Source: an uncultured Caulobacterales bacterium (GTDB taxonomy: Bacteria > Pseudomonadota > Alphaproteobacteria > Caulobacterales > Maricaulaceae). From it: DNA of 64,000 nt. Below are positions 38,978 to 48,764 of the stretch, piece by piece (the first letter of the stretch is position 1; each line of letters starts with the position of its first letter). Below the pieces are notes generated by a model. That model saw only the letters and a list, made by a program, of their open reading frames with translations, was not told the DNA's origin and searched no databases. The DNA is taken from NCBI GenBank assembly GCA_937928165.1, contig CALFVT010000004.1, positions 248,001 to 312,000 on the forward strand, in the 5' to 3' direction. Position numbers and translations under genes: made by a program.

Positions 38978-39751
38978 CTATCCGCGAAAATTTTTCGCAA
39001 CAAGGTAAATTTCTGGACTGCCTGCCCGCGATGATTTTGGCTTGGCATGTTTGACAATTTCAAACCGGCTCCGTAGACGCTCTAACAGGTCACTTTGCGC
39101 GCCTCCTTGGAAAACCTTGGTGACAAAATCACCGCCTTTATCGAGCACATCCATGGCAAACTCTGCGGCGGCTTCGACAAGGGCAATAGTCTTTAAATGA
39201 TCGGTATTTTTATGGCCGGTTGTATTGGCAGCCAAATCTGACATCACTAAAGACGGCGCACCGCCAAGCCTGTCTTTCAAAACATCCGACGCGCATTCAT
39301 CCATAAAATCCATTTCAATAAGGTCCGCGCCCGCGACCGTTTCAACAGGCAGAATATCAATCCCCACAACACGCTTCGCCCCGCGCTCAATCGCGATTTG
39401 CGTCCATCCGCCCGGAGCGCAGCCCAGATCACAGATCAGGCTATCATGGCGTATCAGTTTAAATTTATCATCAAGCTCAATGATTTTAAACGCCGCGCGC
39501 GAGCGGTAGCCTTTGATTTGGGCCTCTTTGACATAGGGATCATTTAATTGCCGCTCGAGCCAGAGTTTTGACGATATTTTACGCCCGCGCGCGGTTTTGA
39601 CTTTATGTGTCATCATGCGAGTAGCGTTATCTTTATCCATTTTTTCGGTCATGCGGCCCCGACGTTCTTCACTGGGTTTTGTACCATTCATTCTTTTACC
39701 GGGCGCAGCGCCGGATTGGCGGCGGGCGGCAGGTTTTTTGCCTTTACTCAT
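38978..39751 (-). CDS. rlmE: 23S rRNA 2'-O-methyltransferase RlmE (FtsJ)
   Basis: Methylates U2552 of 23S rRNA. With ATG 39751 it is 257 aa, and it overlaps the gppA stop (ATGAGTAA). The first 50 residues are a basic extension. The SAM-binding motif DLGCAPGGWTQIA and the K-D-K-E catalytic set are visible: K in YRSRAAFK, D in VMSDLAANTTG, K in FVTKVFQG and E in SPEIYLVAK. The gppA-rlmE pair is conserved in alphaproteobacteria. Confidence 0.95.
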   Translation of the reverse strand: MSKGKKPAARRQSGAAPGKRMNGTKPSEERRGRMTEKMDKDNATRMMTHKVKTARGRKISSKLWLERQLNDPYVKEAQIKGYRSRAAFKIIELDDKFKLIRHDSLICDLGCAPGGWTQIAIERGAKRVVGIDILPVETVAGADLIEMDFMDECASDVLKDRLGGAPSLVMSDLAANTTGHKNTDHLKTIALVEAAAEFAMDVLDKGGDFVTKVFQGGAQSDLLERLRSRFEIVKHAKPKSSRAGSPEIYLVAKNFRG

Positions 39752-40934
39752 CGTCTGTCGCCTCTGCAATATCCGCAGCCTCGGGCTGTGCCGTGATCTG
39801 CGGTTGCAGATCGACTTTTTGACTTTGCCCCATAAGCCCCATTAATATGCCCTCACGTAGGCCTCTGTCTGCCACGCGGAGCCGCTCACAGGGCCACATT
39901 TCACAAAGCACGTCAATAATCGCGCAGCCCGCCACAAGCATTTGCGATCTATCTTGACCAATACTTGGCTCAGCGGCGCGGTCTTTAAGAGAGCGCATGG
40001 CCATATCACGCGCAATATTGACCGTATCACTTTGCGCCATCCAAAGCCCGTCAACTCGGTCTCGTTGATAATAGGGCAGCTTTAGATGAATCCCTGCTAA
40101 AGATGTAATCGTACCGGACGTGCCGATAATATGCCCCTGCCCCGCCGCAAAAGTTTTTGTAAAGCGGTTAGCTGCGCCGCGCTCGTGAATATGGCGGCGC
40201 ACAGTGTCTTTCATATCCTGAAACCATGCAGCGCGGTCATCTCGTTCTGGGAATTGTTCTGAAAGGGTCACAACCCCCACAGGCAATGACGCCCAAGCAC
40301 TAATCGGCGGGCGGTGAACCCGCTTAACCGCTCCCTGTGCACGAAGCTTTCGCACATCCACCCAACTTATTTCCGTTGAGCCGCCGCCAATATCAACGAC
40401 AAGAACAACGTCTTTGCTCGTATCAATGAGGTTCAGGCAACCCATGACCGAGAGCCGCGCTTCAACGCGGGGTGAAATCACTTCAAGGGATATGCCAGTT
40501 TCACCTTTAACGCGGTTTAGAAATTCATCACCATTTTCCGCTTGGCGCGTTGCCTGCGTCGCCACACAGCGCCAGCGGGTCACTCGCCGCTCTGCCATTT
40601 TATGGGCAGAGACTTTAAGGGCCTCAACGGCGCTTAGGATGCTGTCTTCTGAAATTCGTCCCGTTGACGCCAAGCCTTGCCCTAAACGTACGACTTTGGA
40701 ATAGGAATCGATAACGCGAAACCGATCCCCTTGCGGGCGGGCGATTAAAAGACGGCAATTATTCGTACCTAAGTCGAGGGCGGCATATATGGGTTGTTTC
40801 TTACGCCGACGCCGACGCCTCTGGCGTTGACCACGCGGTTTTTCGCCTGCCGATACGGCATTTTCACTCCGGGCCTTAGGCGGATTCGGCCTTGCCGTGC
40901 CCGCAGGGATTCCGGATATTATTTGATCCGGCAT
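39744..40934 (-). CDS. Ppx/GppA family phosphatase
   Basis: Exopolyphosphatase/guanosine pentaphosphate phosphatase family, acting on polyphosphate or pppGpp. I start it at ATG 40934 (396 aa); a GTG nine codons earlier is possible. An Arg-rich stretch (RGQRQRRRRRRKKQ) precedes the actin-like ATPase fold with ALDLGTNNCRLLIA, and VLVVDIGGGSTEIS and GTSGTITSLAG follow. It lies upstream of rlmE with overlapping ends. A 13-base palindrome TGAGGTCACCTCA (40953-40965) overlaps its start region. Confidence 0.92.
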   Translation of the reverse strand: MPDQIISGIPAGTARPNPPKARSENAVSAGEKPRGQRQRRRRRRKKQPIYAALDLGTNNCRLLIARPQGDRFRVIDSYSKVVRLGQGLASTGRISEDSILSAVEALKVSAHKMAERRVTRWRCVATQATRQAENGDEFLNRVKGETGISLEVISPRVEARLSVMGCLNLIDTSKDVVLVVDIGGGSTEISWVDVRKLRAQGAVKRVHRPPISAWASLPVGVVTLSEQFPERDDRAAWFQDMKDTVRRHIHERGAANRFTKTFAAGQGHIIGTSGTITSLAGIHLKLPYYQRDRVDGLWMAQSDTVNIARDMAMRSLKDRAAEPSIGQDRSQMLVAGCAIIDVLCEMWPCERLRVADRGLREGILMGLMGQSQKVDLQPQITAQPEAADIAEATDDE

Positions 40935-41057
40935 ATTCGTTCTCTTTGTTTGTGAGGTCACCTCAGTAGGGCGCGCGCGTCACATGACTTAATCCTCTCG
41001 TAACAAACCTGAGCGCAAAAGGAAAGCCACTTTAAAAATAAAGCTGAAGATCAATCT

Positions 41058-42803
41058 TTAATGAATGTCTATATGATCAGAAAATTGCGACCAATCGGGT
41101 TCCGGCTCAAGGGCGATAATCGCTTCATGGTGAGAGAGAAAGATTTGCCCCGTTAGGCGTTCTATAAAATTAGACCGGTGCAACCGCTCTTTCACCGATG
41201 AATGAAGCTCTGATAAATGCAGCTTTATATTCAGGGCTTTAAGACGGCCTAGAATAACAAACAAGCTATCAAGAGCGCTGGCATCAATACGGTTCACCGC
41301 AGGGCACATTAATATCAAATGTTCCATATCCGGGTTGTTTTTCACAACCCGCGCCACTTTATCTTCAAGATAGCGGGCATTGGCATAATAAAGGCTTTCA
41401 TCAATGCGTAGCGTGACGATATTTTCAACGGTTTCAACATTATAACGGTCAACATCTCGGTAATGTTCTGTCCCTGGAATCCGTCCCACTTCAGCCATAT
41501 GAGGTTTTAAGGTCATACGGATATGAAGGGCCATGGCTAAAACAACGCCGATAAGAACGCCCCATTGTACGCCAAAAAATATAACACCAAAAAATGTTAA
41601 AAGCGCCGTCACCCCGTCCGCGCGGCTATAATGCCATGTGCGCCAAATTTGTCGAAAATCCAAAAGGGATAAACAAGCGGCGATGATAAGCCCGGCTAGA
41701 ACTGCAAGCGGCAGAAAGCGCAAATATGGCGTGAGAAATAATGCAGCCAAGATCATAAAAAGGGCCGTAAAGATACCAACCCAACGGGTTCGCCCACCCG
41801 CAGCCACATTGACCGCAGATCGCGACAAACTGCCATTGACCGGATAAGCCCCGCCTAGGGCTGCTGCAATATTTGCGGCGCCGAGGCCTAAAAGCTCACT
41901 ATTGGGCTCACTCCTTTGGCGGCTTTTCGCGGCGAGCGTTTGCGTTATCGACATACTATCAACAAAAGCGACAACCGCGACGACTATTGCAGGCATCATC
42001 AAGGCCTCAATGAGACCAATAGACATATCGGGTAGTTTAGGGCGCGGAAGGCCCTTTGGGATATCTCCAACAATCGCAACCCCGTAACGGCTTTGAAGCT
42101 GTAAGGACGCGCTAAAAACAATCGCAAGCCCGACGAGAACAACCGGCATTATCCGCGCCGCCATGCGGGCATGAGACCGTTTAAGACCCGTTCGCAGTAA
42201 AAGCCGCGGCATGTATTTTTTATTTAACACCAAGAGGCCAATCATCCCCATACCAATAAGAATAGTCATCCCTGCGGCCTGCCCTATATTTTGCTGGAGT
42301 GACAGCAGCATTGACAAAGCCGTGCGCCCATCCCCATCAACGCCCAATATATGTTTGATTTGACTGACGATAATTAAAAGCGCCGCTCCGGTGATATAGG
42401 CCGACACCACGGGGCGCGGTACAAAATTAATAATAATTCCGCCCCGAATAAGGCCAAGCCCAATAAGGATAAGCCCGGTCATCCCCGCCAGGATAATCGC
42501 AATATCTGGGCGCTGCGCCTCTGGAAAACTGACAACCACAGCCGCCGTCATAATCGAGACTACCGCCGTGGGCCCGACAGATAATTGCCGAGAGCGGCCA
42601 ATCAGTGCATAGGCCATCAGCGGAAAAATAGAGGCATAAATCCCCATTTGCGGCGGCAATCCCGCGAGCAAAGCATAGGCCAATGACTGCGGCACAAGCA
42701 GAACTGCGACAACAATAGCCGCAATAAGATCATCCGCAAAGGGGCGGCTATATTGAACGCTGGAGTCCACCGTTCGAATATCGACAATATCCTGTGACGG
42801 CAT
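41058..42803 (-). CDS. SulP-family anion (sulfate) transporter with STAS domain
   Basis: A 581-aa SLC26/SulP transporter. About 12-14 membrane segments fill residues 25-420, starting with the family pattern VLLVPQSLAYALLAGLPPQMGIYAS and SVGPTAVVSIM. A cytoplasmic STAS domain (about 440-565) has RIDASALDSLFVI. It may move sulfate, bicarbonate or dicarboxylate; the family alone does not decide. The next gene upstream on this strand is a DUF442 sulfurtransferase-like protein, which favours a sulfur role. Confidence 0.93.
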   Translation of the reverse strand: MPSQDIVDIRTVDSSVQYSRPFADDLIAAIVVAVLLVPQSLAYALLAGLPPQMGIYASIFPLMAYALIGRSRQLSVGPTAVVSIMTAAVVVSFPEAQRPDIAIILAGMTGLILIGLGLIRGGIIINFVPRPVVSAYITGAALLIIVSQIKHILGVDGDGRTALSMLLSLQQNIGQAAGMTILIGMGMIGLLVLNKKYMPRLLLRTGLKRSHARMAARIMPVVLVGLAIVFSASLQLQSRYGVAIVGDIPKGLPRPKLPDMSIGLIEALMMPAIVVAVVAFVDSMSITQTLAAKSRQRSEPNSELLGLGAANIAAALGGAYPVNGSLSRSAVNVAAGGRTRWVGIFTALFMILAALFLTPYLRFLPLAVLAGLIIAACLSLLDFRQIWRTWHYSRADGVTALLTFFGVIFFGVQWGVLIGVVLAMALHIRMTLKPHMAEVGRIPGTEHYRDVDRYNVETVENIVTLRIDESLYYANARYLEDKVARVVKNNPDMEHLILMCPAVNRIDASALDSLFVILGRLKALNIKLHLSELHSSVKERLHRSNFIERLTGQIFLSHHEAIIALEPEPDWSQFSDHIDIH

Positions 42804-42843
42804 GACCGTCCTTTCGTCAATAAGCTATCAGGTCAGCTTAAAT

Positions 42844-43266
42844 CTATGTGCGCGAGGCAATATACTCCTCTAATGCACCTCTATATTGTTCGAGGTCATA
42901 GCCTTCTTTGGCCGCCCCGTCTAATACAGCGTCAACTCCAAGCTCTTCGGCGTGGGCAAAGCACCACAATATCGTAGAGCGCGTCCCGCTTGCGCAATAG
43001 GCAAATATCGGGCGCGGTAGATTTTTATAAGCTTTGACGGCCGCCTCTATCAGCTCAGACGTCAAAGGCCGCGCCATTGGAATAAAGGTGTAGTTTATTT
43101 CAAGCCCCGCCGCAGCCGCCTGTATAGCAACGGACAAAGGCTGCTCTGGCACTTCCATATCCGGTCGGTTATTAATGATCGTCACAACCCCATGTTTCGC
43201 CAATTCATTAATTTGCTGCGGCAAAATTTGCGGGCTTACATAAACACCCCCGGGAAGTTCCTTCAT
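42844..43266 (-). CDS. DUF442 / TIGR01244 family sulfurtransferase-like protein
   Basis: A 140-aa phosphatase-fold protein related to the N-terminal part of the Blh persulfide dioxygenases. VTIINNRPDMEVP near 28-40 and the active-site loop CASGTRS (C91 to R96) are present. The loop has four residues between Cys and Arg, as in rhodanese-type sulfurtransferases, rather than the five of tyrosine phosphatases. AGGAG lies seven bases before ATG 43266. It is 40 bases upstream of the SulP gene on the same strand, so both may handle sulfur compounds. Confidence 0.85.
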   Translation of the reverse strand: MKELPGGVYVSPQILPQQINELAKHGVVTIINNRPDMEVPEQPLSVAIQAAAAGLEINYTFIPMARPLTSELIEAAVKAYKNLPRPIFAYCASGTRSTILWCFAHAEELGVDAVLDGAAKEGYDLEQYRGALEEYIASRT

Positions 43267-43291
43267 TTTTAGCTCCTATATAGGGTTTAGT

Positions 43292-45286
43292 TTAGCGGCC
43301 CAAACGGGTTTTAGCCCATTCAACAAGCGCATCGGCTGTAATGCCAAAATGCTCAAATAATACGCTGCCCGGCGCAGATGCTCCGAAACTATCCATACCA
43401 ATAAAGCCGTCATTTGGCCCCAATAGCCGCCCCCAACCCTGTTCAATACCCGCTTCGATTGCAAGCCTTGGTAGGTCATTACCTAAAACAACGCTGACAT
43501 ATTTTTCCCCTTGCCCCAAGAAAAGCTCCATACATGGTATAGAGACAACCCGCGCAGAAATACCGTCTTTGGCAAGACGTTCATGGGCCTCAACCGCTAA
43601 ATGCACTTCGGAGCCACTGGCCATAAGGACAATGTCATCAATACCATCACTCGGGCGTAGCACATAACCGCCGCGCCTACACATGTTGCGCTCAGCATGA
43701 CGGCGAACCGCAGGAACGCCTTGCCGCGTTAGCGCCATTACGCTCGGGCCATTATCCCGCTCAACCGCAAGCTCCCAACATTCCGCCGTTTCTAAGGCGT
43801 CAGCTGGGCGGAAGACATAAACATTAGGGATCGCCCGAAGTGACGCCACATGTTCCACCGGTTGATGGGTTGGGCCGTCTTCACCAACACCAATAGAGTC
43901 ATGGGTCATAACATAAATAACCCGCTGATTCATCAACGCAGAGAGGCGAATGGAGGGGCGGCAATAATCTGCGAAAACTAAGAACGTACCCGCATAAGGA
44001 ATAATCCCGCCGTGCAGCGCCATACCGTTCATCGCCGCCGCCATCGCATGTTCACGAATGCCGTAATTGACGTAACGCCCACCGTAATTATCTGCTTGAA
44101 TTTCAGAGGATGTTGCAGGTGTTTTTGTTTTATTCGAACCTTCAAGGTCAGCCGAGCCTGACACCATATCCGTCAGACTCTCTGTGATAACTTTAAGTAC
44201 ATTCCCAGAGGCCGCCCGCGTAGCGAGTTTCGGCTGCTCACTTGCCACTGCCGCTTTATAGGCGTCTAGCGGGGCTTTCCATCCGGCGTTAAGCTCACCG
44301 CGCATGGCTCGTTCAAAGTCATCTTTTTGGCTATGGGCCTCAAGGCGGGCTGTCCACGCTTTCTTCGCCTTGCGTCCTGCACGCCCCGGGCTTTGCCAGA
44401 ACTTATAAACCTCATCAGGAATTTCAAACGGCGCATGAGGCCAGTTAATCGCCTTACGCACCCCCGCGATTTCTTCATCTCCAAGGGGGGCACCGTGAAC
44501 TTTAGACGTTCCGGCTTTGCTCGGCGCGCCCTTACCAATGGTTGTTTTACAGGCAATTAATATCGGTAAATCAGACTTTTGTGCCCGGCGCAGGGCAGAA
44601 GCAATGCGAATAGGGTCATGACCATCGACGGCGATTGTATTCCAGCCAGAGGCTTTAAAGCGCTTGAGTTGATCTGTACTGTCGGAAATCGAAATCGGCC
44701 CATCAATAGAGATATTATTATCATCCCATAACACTATTAGTTTATTCAGTTTTAAATGCCCCGCAAGGCCAATGGCCTCTTGGCTTATACCTTCCATCAG
44801 GCAGCCGTCGCCTGCGATCACATATGTGCGGTGATCTACAATATCATCACCATAGCGGGCGTTCATTTGCCGCTCTGCGAGGGCAAAGCCAACGCCGTTG
44901 GCAATGCCTTGACCGAGCGGGCCTGTGGTGGTTTCAACGCCGGGGGTGTGGTCATATTCCGGATGCCCTGGGGTCAGAGAGCCGAGCTGGCGAAAGTTTT
45001 TAATCTGCGCCATATCTATTTTTGGATAACCCGTAAGATGCAGAAGGCTATAGATCAGCATAGAGCCATGGCCCGCCGAGAGAATAAAGCGGTCACGATC
45101 CGCCCAATTCGGGTCTTTGGGGTCAAATTTCAAGAACTTAGAAAATAAAACCGTCGCGACATCGGCCATGCCCATAGGCATGCCAGGGTGGCCTGAATTA
45201 GCGGCTTGCACGGCGTCCATAGACAGGGCCGTAATCGCATTTGACATTTGCTGGTGACGATATTCGCTACGTGAAAGCTCGCTCAT
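43292..45286 (-). CDS. tkt: Transketolase
   Basis: ThDP enzyme of the pentose phosphate pathway, 664 aa. ANSGHPGMPMGMADVA near the start, HTPGVETTTGPLGQGIANGVG, the ThDP motif GDGCLMEG...WDDNNISIDG and the later THDSIGVGEDGPTHQPVEH are all typical. The C-terminal domain is complete. AAGGGA lies seven bases before ATG 45286. It sits between feoB and the DUF442 gene on the same strand with short gaps. Confidence 0.97.
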   Translation of the reverse strand: MSELSRSEYRHQQMSNAITALSMDAVQAANSGHPGMPMGMADVATVLFSKFLKFDPKDPNWADRDRFILSAGHGSMLIYSLLHLTGYPKIDMAQIKNFRQLGSLTPGHPEYDHTPGVETTTGPLGQGIANGVGFALAERQMNARYGDDIVDHRTYVIAGDGCLMEGISQEAIGLAGHLKLNKLIVLWDDNNISIDGPISISDSTDQLKRFKASGWNTIAVDGHDPIRIASALRRAQKSDLPILIACKTTIGKGAPSKAGTSKVHGAPLGDEEIAGVRKAINWPHAPFEIPDEVYKFWQSPGRAGRKAKKAWTARLEAHSQKDDFERAMRGELNAGWKAPLDAYKAAVASEQPKLATRAASGNVLKVITESLTDMVSGSADLEGSNKTKTPATSSEIQADNYGGRYVNYGIREHAMAAAMNGMALHGGIIPYAGTFLVFADYCRPSIRLSALMNQRVIYVMTHDSIGVGEDGPTHQPVEHVASLRAIPNVYVFRPADALETAECWELAVERDNGPSVMALTRQGVPAVRRHAERNMCRRGGYVLRPSDGIDDIVLMASGSEVHLAVEAHERLAKDGISARVVSIPCMELFLGQGEKYVSVVLGNDLPRLAIEAGIEQGWGRLLGPNDGFIGMDSFGASAPGSVLFEHFGITADALVEWAKTRLGR

Positions 45287-45322
45287 GGTAGTCCCTTTTA
45301 GTCTTCACTTTAATAACAGGGC

Positions 45323-47173
45323 TTATAATCCAAAGCCCCGCGCAATTTGGTAGGTTAGTCCCGCAGCCACATACGCTAATGCAAACAAATAGGCAAAGGC
45401 AAAGAGAGGCCATTTCCAGCCATTCGTCTCTTTTCGCATCACCGCTAGCGTCGAGAGGCATTGGGGAGCAAAGATAAACCACGCCAAAAAGGCAAGCCCT
45501 GTGGCTAAGGTCCAATCCGCCGCTATGACGCCGCCCAATTCAGCCTCTGCCGCTGACTCGTCCAGAGAATAAATCGTACCAAGAGCGCTCACGGCTACTT
45601 CACGGGCAGCCATGGCCGGAATAAGTGAGATGGTCATTTCAAGGGTGAAGCCAATCGGCGCAAAAATAGGCTCTAAAACACGGCCTATCATGCCTGCAAA
45701 TGTGCTTTCTATCCCCTCTGCGCGGCTTGGATATTTAGTTAAAAACCAGATCACAATCGTCGCCGGCAAAATAATCCGTCCTGCGCGGGTCATAAAGATC
45801 ATTGCCCGCTCCCAAAGGCCGCGCAAATAATCTTTAAATACGGGCATTTTATAACTAGGCAACTCCAACATTAAGGTCGGTTTTGCACCTTTCAGTAAGG
45901 TGCGCTTTAAAATCGCAGCCACAATCAGCGCAAATATAACGCCGACCATTATAAGCCCAAAGGCAACAAGGCCTTGAAGGTTAAAGCCGCCAACCTTCGT
46001 GGCCGGAATAAATGCGCCGATAACAAGAAAATAAACCGGCCAGCGCGCAGAACAGGTCATTAGCGGCGCAATTAATATGGTCGTTAGCCTATCGCGTTCA
46101 TCTTCAATAGTACGCGCCGCCATAACACCCGGAATCGCGCAGGCAAAGCTTGATAACAACGGAATAAAAGCCCGCCCGTTCAGTCCCGCTTTGGCCATTA
46201 AAGTATCCACGAGAAAAGCCGCCCGTGTCATATACCCCGACGCTTCAAGCAATAAGATGAAGGCAAAGAGAATCAAAATTTGCGGTAAGAAGACGATAAC
46301 CGCGCCGAGTCCTTCGATAATTCCGTCCACCAAGAGCGAGCGCAGCCACATATCGGGCATAATATTTTCAACGCCGGATTTAATAACCCCAAACAGGCCT
46401 TCGATGGCCTCAATACCGGGGCCAGACCATGTGTAAACCGCTTGGAACATAAAAAACAAAACCGCAAGCAAGATAATAACACCCCCAAGCGGATGAAGCA
46501 CAACTGCGTCGATTTTCTCGCTAAATGTATCGGCGACACGATCGCGGCTCACATGTTCTGCTGTGATAGCCCGCGCGCGCGTCTGCATGGCTTTCAGGCT
46601 TTCGTTTTGGGGCGTTGGCGCCAAGGCTTTACCGGCGCGGATGTCGTTAATCCAACCGTCCAAAAATGAGGTTAAATGCCCACGCCCACTGGCCCGCACG
46701 GCAACAGCGGGTATCACTGTAATCCCCAATGCCTCTTGTAGACCGTCTACATTAATCTCAATACCGTCCCGCGCCGCCATATCCATCATATTTAGCACAA
46801 GAATAACCGGTAGGCCGTAGTTTTTAATCTGCAGGACATTATGTAAATGGGTATTGATGTGAGAGGCGTCCATCATGATAATCAGACCATCCGGCGGGGC
46901 TTCGCCCTCTATCTCCCCGCGTATAGCATTAATCGTAACTTTCTCATCAAGGCTATGTCCGTAGTCACCGTAAACTCCAGGTAAGTCCATCAGTGTCACG
47001 TTCTGCCCTTCGCGAGTCTTAAAATCTGAAAGGCGATATTCAACGGTTACGCCGGGGTAATTCGCAACCTTCGCATGACCGCCGGTTAAAGCATTAAATA
47101 AAGAGGTCTTGCCGCAATTTGGCGCGCCGACCAGAGCCAAACGTAAAGGGCGCGTTTTGACATCCGTATTCAT
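45323..47173 (-). CDS. feoB: Ferrous iron transporter FeoB
   Basis: Membrane Fe2+ importer with a GTPase head, 616 aa. The G domain has P-loop GAPNCGKTS (16-24), switch NYPGVTVE and DLPGVYGDYG. About eight membrane helices follow, with the two Gate motifs visible (SSFACAIPGVMAAR and the C-terminal IPAMAAREV). It is shorter than the E. coli protein (773 aa) but within range for the family. Its ATG overlaps the feoA stop. Confidence 0.96.
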   Translation of the reverse strand: MNTDVKTRPLRLALVGAPNCGKTSLFNALTGGHAKVANYPGVTVEYRLSDFKTREGQNVTLMDLPGVYGDYGHSLDEKVTINAIRGEIEGEAPPDGLIIMMDASHINTHLHNVLQIKNYGLPVILVLNMMDMAARDGIEINVDGLQEALGITVIPAVAVRASGRGHLTSFLDGWINDIRAGKALAPTPQNESLKAMQTRARAITAEHVSRDRVADTFSEKIDAVVLHPLGGVIILLAVLFFMFQAVYTWSGPGIEAIEGLFGVIKSGVENIMPDMWLRSLLVDGIIEGLGAVIVFLPQILILFAFILLLEASGYMTRAAFLVDTLMAKAGLNGRAFIPLLSSFACAIPGVMAARTIEDERDRLTTILIAPLMTCSARWPVYFLVIGAFIPATKVGGFNLQGLVAFGLIMVGVIFALIVAAILKRTLLKGAKPTLMLELPSYKMPVFKDYLRGLWERAMIFMTRAGRIILPATIVIWFLTKYPSRAEGIESTFAGMIGRVLEPIFAPIGFTLEMTISLIPAMAAREVAVSALGTIYSLDESAAEAELGGVIAADWTLATGLAFLAWFIFAPQCLSTLAVMRKETNGWKWPLFAFAYLFALAYVAAGLTYQIARGFGL

Positions 47174-47400
47174 AGGGCTTCAACCTCAACTAAGGCCGCC
47201 TCGCCGCGCCGCAGCGCAATCAACGCGCCGTTTAAATTTACTGTCATCGGATTACGCCCAAACAGACCGAAATGATGGACTTCAACATTATCATTTTCCG
47301 CAAACCCAATTTCGCGCAAGCGCAGAACGATATCCGGTTGCTCAGCAGAAAAACCCGTCACGCGGGCCGGCTGTTTTTTAGGGAGTTGATCGAGGGTCAT
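47170..47400 (-). CDS. feoA: FeoA family protein
   Basis: A 76-aa SH3-like cytoplasmic partner of FeoB. It has TLDQLPKKQPARV, the LREIGF segment and FGRNPMTVNLNGALIALRRGEA, as in other FeoA proteins. AGGAA lies eight bases before ATG 47400. It is first in the feoAB operon. No feoC is seen. Confidence 0.94.
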   Translation of the reverse strand: MTLDQLPKKQPARVTGFSAEQPDIVLRLREIGFAENDNVEVHHFGLFGRNPMTVNLNGALIALRRGEAALVEVEAL

Positions 47401-47430
47401 GGGATATTCCTGTTATAAGCGCCCTATTAA

Positions 47431-47446
47431 TGCAAATCCCTCGCAA
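47431..47446. promoter_or_regulatory. Possible iron-regulator site before feoAB
   Basis: TGCAAATCCCTCGCAA lies 31 bases before the feoA start. It partly resembles TGCAA-type Fur/Mur boxes of alphaproteobacteria but is not a good palindrome. An inverted repeat GTGTCT...AGACAC (47469-47491) lies further upstream. Confidence 0.25.
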
Positions 47447-47566
47447 GTGCAAAACCTTTATCGTGATAGTGTCTAAAAACTCAACAGACACGCAGCCAGT
47501 AAAACTGCACTGAAAAATAGGCCCTTAGAGCTTTAAAAAAATACTGAATTTTCTGGTTTTTTTCGA

Positions 47567-47595
47567 TAGACAGCACGAAGGAGCTTGCCTATAAC
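47567..47595 (+). promoter_or_regulatory. Predicted promoter of tRNA-Phe
   Basis: TAGACA (47567-47572) and TATAAC (47590-47595) each match five of six consensus bases and are 17 bases apart. A GC-rich discriminator follows, with a start expected near 47602, 32 bases before the tRNA. Confidence 0.6.
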
Positions 47596-47633
47596 GCCGC
47601 TTCGATTTGTATGTTTGCAACAACATCAAATCC

Positions 47634-47709
<76 letters not shown>

Positions 47710-47815
47710 TTATTCAAAGATTAACCTCCGATAATTCAAATCCGTATTGCCTCTTGGCAAGCTGGTTTTTTGACCATATTGCTTTTGATGTAATTGCCTT
47801 TTCAGCGACGTTTAA

Positions 47816-48694
47816 ATGAACACTCCTCCGATTAAACTCATCATGACTCTTTTGGTAAAAGATGAGGCAGACTGCATTCGAGAAAATATTCGCTATCACC
47901 TTAGCGCCGGCGTTGACTACATCATCGCCATTGATAATGGCTCAACAGACGGCACGCGAGACATCCTGCGTGATTATGAACGCAGCGGCGTCGTCAGCCT
48001 TACAGATGAACCCGGCGATAATTACGCGCAGGCGGTTTGGGTCACACGGGCCGCTCTTAGAGCGCGAGAAGAATTTGGCGCAGATTGGGTTTTAAACAAT
48101 GACGCTGATGAATTTTGGGTCAGCCCCAATGGAGACCTAAAATCACATCTAAGACATACGAATGCGAACATATTATCTTGTCGGCGAAAGAACATGATCT
48201 TTTCTAAAGATGATAGCTCAACACAGCATTGGATTGATAAGGCCATACACAGGGTTGAGCATCCCTATCCCTTACCCCCCGGGCCGCGCAGCATCTTACA
48301 CAAATTTCCGTATCCTTTTTACTATTACCATTTAAAGAACAAAGCTCTTGTACGCACAAAAAACCTCGTGAGTATCTCCCAAGGCAATCACAATGCTGCT
48401 TTTACAGGTGAGAAAATAGTCAAGCAAAGCGATATAGAGATTTACCATTACCCCATACGCGCCCGGTCGCAATTCAAAGCTAAGATTTTATCGGGTGGAC
48501 TGGCCTATTCAAAAAACAAGAAGCTGCCGAAGATGGTCGGCTGGACATGGCGGCGCTGGTATCAGATGATGAATGAACACGGGATGGATTATGTTATGAA
48601 CGATATTTTGCCATCCGAGCAACGTTTCCTCAAAGACCTTTCCGACGGCTTGATTATTGAAGACCGCGATTTCCAATCACAATTTCCCCATTAA
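47816..48694 (+). CDS. Glycosyltransferase family 2-type protein
   Basis: A 292-aa GT-A-fold transferase. The N-terminus IMTLLVKDEADCIRENIRYH, then IAIDNGSTDGTRDIL, and the metal-binding DxD (D96-A-D98) in NNDADEFW are seen. These fit the Glyco_tranf_2_4 group acting on surface polysaccharide. No membrane segment is visible. The gene is alone between tRNA-Phe and an oxygenase gene on the same strand. The substrate is unknown. Confidence 0.88.
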   Translation: MNTPPIKLIMTLLVKDEADCIRENIRYHLSAGVDYIIAIDNGSTDGTRDILRDYERSGVVSLTDEPGDNYAQAVWVTRAALRAREEFGADWVLNNDADEFWVSPNGDLKSHLRHTNANILSCRRKNMIFSKDDSSTQHWIDKAIHRVEHPYPLPPGPRSILHKFPYPFYYYHLKNKALVRTKNLVSISQGNHNAAFTGEKIVKQSDIEIYHYPIRARSQFKAKILSGGLAYSKNKKLPKMVGWTWRRWYQMMNEHGMDYVMNDILPSEQRFLKDLSDGLIIEDRDFQSQFPH

Positions 48695-48764
48695 CAAATT
48701 TTCCATCAACAGCTTTTTTGGACATGTAATTCCACTGCCCTAAAAAATAGGTTATTGAGTCTTT

